From positions 1-7,878 of the forward strand of contig JBCCTX010000350.1 in assembly GCA_039197765.1 (NCBI GenBank): 7,878 bases of DNA, in the 5' to 3' direction. The position numbers and the translations under genes are program-made. The stretch is from JBCCTX01 sp039197765 (lineage in GTDB: Bacteria > Bacteroidota > Bacteroidia > J057). Each line of letters begins with the position of its first letter. The first letter of the stretch is position 1. Shown piece after piece: positions 5,574 to 7,878 of this stretch. Below the pieces are notes generated by a model that saw only the letters and a program-made list of their open reading frames with translations, had not been told where the DNA came from and did not search any database.

Positions 5574-6866
5574 TCATTTTAACAGTTTCTCCCAAGCACT
5601 ATATCCGTTTGAAAGTCTCAATTGTACCCAATACACTCCTGGCGAAAGCGAACCTGTATCTAGCCTATAGTTGGATGTATGGGACTTATAATCTTTGTAA
5701 GCAACCATTTTTCCTTGTAGAGAGAAGAGCTTGATACAGATAGGAAAATTAGTTGATAGGATTGTCTGATGTACTTGTAATTCCTCTCCAAATGGAGAAA
5801 CAATCGAATACCCTAGGGATGAAAATGCTCTTTTGTTGGAAACCAAAGACGGAGCTATGACAAAGCTTGCTACGACAGGCAGATGGTCAGACATTTGTCT
5901 TAGGGTATTACAAAGAATTTCAGGAACCTCACTGCCTGTACAATCCAAACTTTGGTTGAAGGCCCCTCCCCCATTTCCTAAAGCCCTGTAAGAGTCTGCT
6001 TCATACATGATCTTTTGTGAACCTTCCATTATAGCTAAACTTGTCAAAATGAAGTCAAAGCGGTCATCCAAGCCCCCATCAACTCCGCAGTCTGGAAGAC
6101 TCGTACGAGTCGATTGGGTATGGAATGAAGCAAAATCAGGCCCATTCCAATCCTCTACTAGGTCAATGGGATCATAAAAACCGAAGAAATTGGGGGATTC
6201 TGTCTCAGAAGGATCTACTAGGAGCCGCCAAGCTTCTTCCCTCGCATTGTCAACATTCAAATCGCCCAATAACAGAATATTTCCCCGTCCTTCTCTATTT
6301 TCCATCCAGGAACGTATCTTCTGGACTTCCTCTAAGCGCAAACTTGCATCCTCTGATGAGCCTCCGGCCTTCAAATGCGCCACTATACAATAGAGGAAAA
6401 TGGTATCAGATCTTGCTTCAATACCATCCCTGACAAATAGTTTATAGACGCTGATATCTCTGAATGCACCTGGTAACACCTCGACATCAACCCATCCAAA
6501 TATTTCAGAATTAAAAAACAAATCATTTACAATATCTGATCCTGCTTCATTGGTAAAACCCGCAGTCTGCATAGCGGGATTGTAGCTTTGGCAGGCATCT
6601 TCAATTAGCGCCTCAAAAGCGGCTTCGGGAAGGAGTTCATTTACTGTGAAAATATCGGGTTGGTAAAAATTCAAAATGGTCTCCAACCAACTCGCCTTCT
6701 GGTTTATAGATACAGGGTCACAATTGTTGCCAAAGCGCAACAAGTTGTAATGCATGACTTTAATGGATTCTGATTGCTGCCCTAGGGCCGTATGGGAAAT
6801 TCCGGCAAAAATCAGGAAAACCCAGCAGCAAAACTGGCGTAAAAACTTTTGGGAAATATGGGACAT
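5574..6866 (-). CDS. Secreted endonuclease/exonuclease/phosphatase-family protein with T9SS sorting domain
   Basis: 430 residues. An N-terminal signal peptide (basic start, hydrophobic 11-24, likely cut near ALGQ-Q31) is followed by a DNase I-like EEP domain of about 305 residues. Conserved positions are present: N41 (MHYNLLRFGN), E77 (VNELLPE), H164 (VAHLKAG), D202 and N204 (GDLNVDN), DDRFDFIL (267-274) and D327-H328 (SDHLPVVASF), so the metal site and catalytic pair look intact. The last 80 or so residues (about 353-430) resemble a Por/type IX secretion C-terminal domain: beta-rich, with LFSLQGKMV (380-388), LSPGVYWVQL (407-416) and a basic end. It is therefore likely exported through the outer membrane. 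The substrate (DNA, RNA or a phosphoester) cannot be read from sequence. It is on the same strand as the BlaI-M56 operon but 145 bp upstream of it, with that operon's own promoter between. Confidence 0.88.
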   Translation of the reverse strand: MSHISQKFLRQFCCWVFLIFAGISHTALGQQSESIKVMHYNLLRFGNNCDPVSINQKASWLETILNFYQPDIFTVNELLPEAAFEALIEDACQSYNPAMQTAGFTNEAGSDIVNDLFFNSEIFGWVDVEVLPGAFRDISVYKLFVRDGIEARSDTIFLYCIVAHLKAGGSSEDASLRLEEVQKIRSWMENREGRGNILLLGDLNVDNAREEAWRLLVDPSETESPNFFGFYDPIDLVEDWNGPDFASFHTQSTRTSLPDCGVDGGLDDRFDFILTSLAIMEGSQKIMYEADSYRALGNGGGAFNQSLDCTGSEVPEILCNTLRQMSDHLPVVASFVIAPSLVSNKRAFSSLGYSIVSPFGEELQVHQTILSTNFPICIKLFSLQGKMVAYKDYKSHTSNYRLDTGSLSPGVYWVQLRLSNGYSAWEKLLK

Positions 6867-6990
6867 TTGATAGGCTTTGATGGTCGAAAGTAGTCAAAAA
6901 TTGTAAATCGAGAATGAAAGTTAATATATTCGTCTAAGTGAAAAAATTTACTCATTCGTACTTATTATAAATGCTCCAAATCCCGTAGTC
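6867..6990. other. Divergent intergenic region between the endonuclease and the membrane-protein gene
   Basis: 124 AT-rich bases with the start signals of two divergent genes. Candidate boxes are weak: TAAATTTT on the minus strand (6951-6944, one mismatch to TAnnTTTG) without a well-placed TTG, and TTG (6901-6903) followed by an A/T-rich TAATATATT (6922-6930) on the plus strand. No ORF or strong hairpin was found. Confidence 0.3.
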
Positions 6991-7878
6991 ATGCGTATCC
7001 TCCGGTTGTTAGGCATACTTGCCCTAATAGGTCTCACTGCTTTTGCTACTTACTTTTATTCAAGAGGTGGAGGCGAGCAACGCGATATCCTCAGTTTTAT
7101 TCCGACAGACTTTGTCTATGCCATAGAGTCTGACCAACCCATCCAAGACTGGCAGAACCTCAGTAAAAGTAGAGTATGGCGCTATTTGAAAGAAACGCCG
7201 TACTTTTCCGAAATAAGCGAATCTGCCGACTACCTCGATACCTTATTGATTGAAAATAAAACAGTGGCCAACTTTGTAAAATTGGGGGATTTGGTCATCT
7301 CTGCCCACATGGTCTCAAAGGAGAATTATGACTTCATCTACTTGATCGACTTGCGTAAAACTAATTTGGGCAAAATGCGTGAAATACTGGGGCTTCTATT
7401 TAAGAGCTTTGAGTATGACGTAAGTGTAGAGAAATATTTTGGAATCGACATCTATGAGTTATATGACCCAGAAGAACAGGAGATTCTCTATTTATCTATC
7501 ATGGATAACATCTTAATTTCCTCTTATGATCCTGACTTAATTCGAAAAGGAATAGCCCAATCTGAAAGTCCGAGTATTCGCAACAATGAAGACTTCACTT
7601 TTGTACGCGAACAAACTAACCGCGATGAGCTGTATACCCTCTATCTCAATTACTCCGTTTTTGAAAATCTCATCGCTGCATTTACGTCTGAAATCCCAGA
7701 ATCTCTTCAAGGCTTAGATGAAATCATCTCTTTTTCATCCTTTGACTTAGAAGTAAAAGATGATAGAACGGTATTCAGCGGATATATGAAACAATTGGAT
7801 TCCGTTCCTTCCTTTCTAAGTGTTTTCAAAGATGTGGGCAAAGGGCGATTACATGCGCAAAACGTTCTTCCAGCCGAG
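6991..7878 (+). CDS. Membrane-anchored protein of unknown function, possibly DUF3352-like (partial, 3' end off the window)
   Basis: 296 codons are open from ATG 6991 to the right edge with no stop. An upstream ATG at 6971 is closed by TAG after five codons, so 6991 is the likely start. The protein begins MRILRLLGILALIGLTAFAT, a signal anchor or uncleaved signal (about 4-23); no lipobox cysteine is seen. The rest looks like a soluble alpha/beta extracytoplasmic domain: ILSFIPTDFVYAIESDQP (33-50), a WRYLKETPYFSEI block, LGDLVISAHM and a long acidic middle. The opening 'FIP-x-x-x-x-x-x-(I/V)-E' followed by a Trp-rich helix recalls DUF3352-type proteins of Bacteroidota, but this is memory of a pattern, not an alignment. 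No catalytic motif is recognised. Translation is coherent and codon use resembles its neighbours, so the gene itself is likely real. Confidence 0.8.
   Translation, partial: MRILRLLGILALIGLTAFATYFYSRGGGEQRDILSFIPTDFVYAIESDQPIQDWQNLSKSRVWRYLKETPYFSEISESADYLDTLLIENKTVANFVKLGDLVISAHMVSKENYDFIYLIDLRKTNLGKMREILGLLFKSFEYDVSVEKYFGIDIYELYDPEEQEILYLSIMDNILISSYDPDLIRKGIAQSESPSIRNNEDFTFVREQTNRDELYTLYLNYSVFENLIAAFTSEIPESLQGLDEIISFSSFDLEVKDDRTVFSGYMKQLDSVPSFLSVFKDVGKGRLHAQNVLPAE

Noticed and set aside
6928..6960. Two ATTCGT half-sites (6928-6933, 6954-6959) as further operators of the BlaI-type repressor
   Set aside because: Neither has an inverted partner after a 4-base gap; short AT-rich hexamers are expected by chance in this intergenic region.

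Overview
The window looks like chromosomal DNA of a member of the Bacteroidota. Four things point there: a type IX secretion (Por) type C-terminal sorting domain on the secreted endonuclease, a promoter of the TTG / TAnnTTTG type, AT-rich translation starts without a clear Shine-Dalgarno, and a BlaI/M56 pair in which the M56 protein carries a very long extracytoplasmic tail. I see no phage, insertion-sequence, CRISPR, tRNA or rRNA signature, and cannot place the organism below phylum.

Layout. (1) Positions 1-2141 hold a divergent pair for threonine breakdown: an NAD-dependent L-threonine 3-dehydrogenase of the SDR type (minus strand, cut by the left edge) and 2-amino-3-ketobutyrate CoA ligase / glycine C-acetyltransferase (kbl, plus strand), separated by 83 bp. 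Together they would convert threonine to glycine plus acetyl-CoA. (2) Positions 2142-2278 separate two convergent genes and contain two stacked hairpins. These may act as terminators, and the larger one also resembles a REP-like element. (3) Positions 2279-5428 are a two-gene minus-strand operon: a BlaI/MecI-family repressor followed 18 bp later by a 914-residue M56 (BlaR1-like) zinc metallopeptidase. Its promoter region (5429-5514) holds three copies of an inverted repeat TACGAA-N4-TTCGTA, and the best copy lies between the -33 and -7 elements. (4) Positions 5574-6866 (minus) encode a secreted endonuclease/exonuclease/phosphatase-fold protein with a C-terminal sorting domain. (5) From 6991 (plus) runs a membrane-anchored protein of unknown function, cut by the right edge.

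The most interesting part is the BlaI-M56 operon. The membrane protease core is complete, but the ligand-sensing part is not a penicillin-binding domain. It is a Pro-rich stalk, a six-fold 11-residue (hendecad) Tyr/Trp coiled-coil repeat, a longer coiled coil, and three diverged copies of a small domain around an L-x-I-N-G-K type motif. This suggests an autoregulated envelope-sensing switch with an unknown signal. Every stretch longer than 300 bases is covered by a gene.
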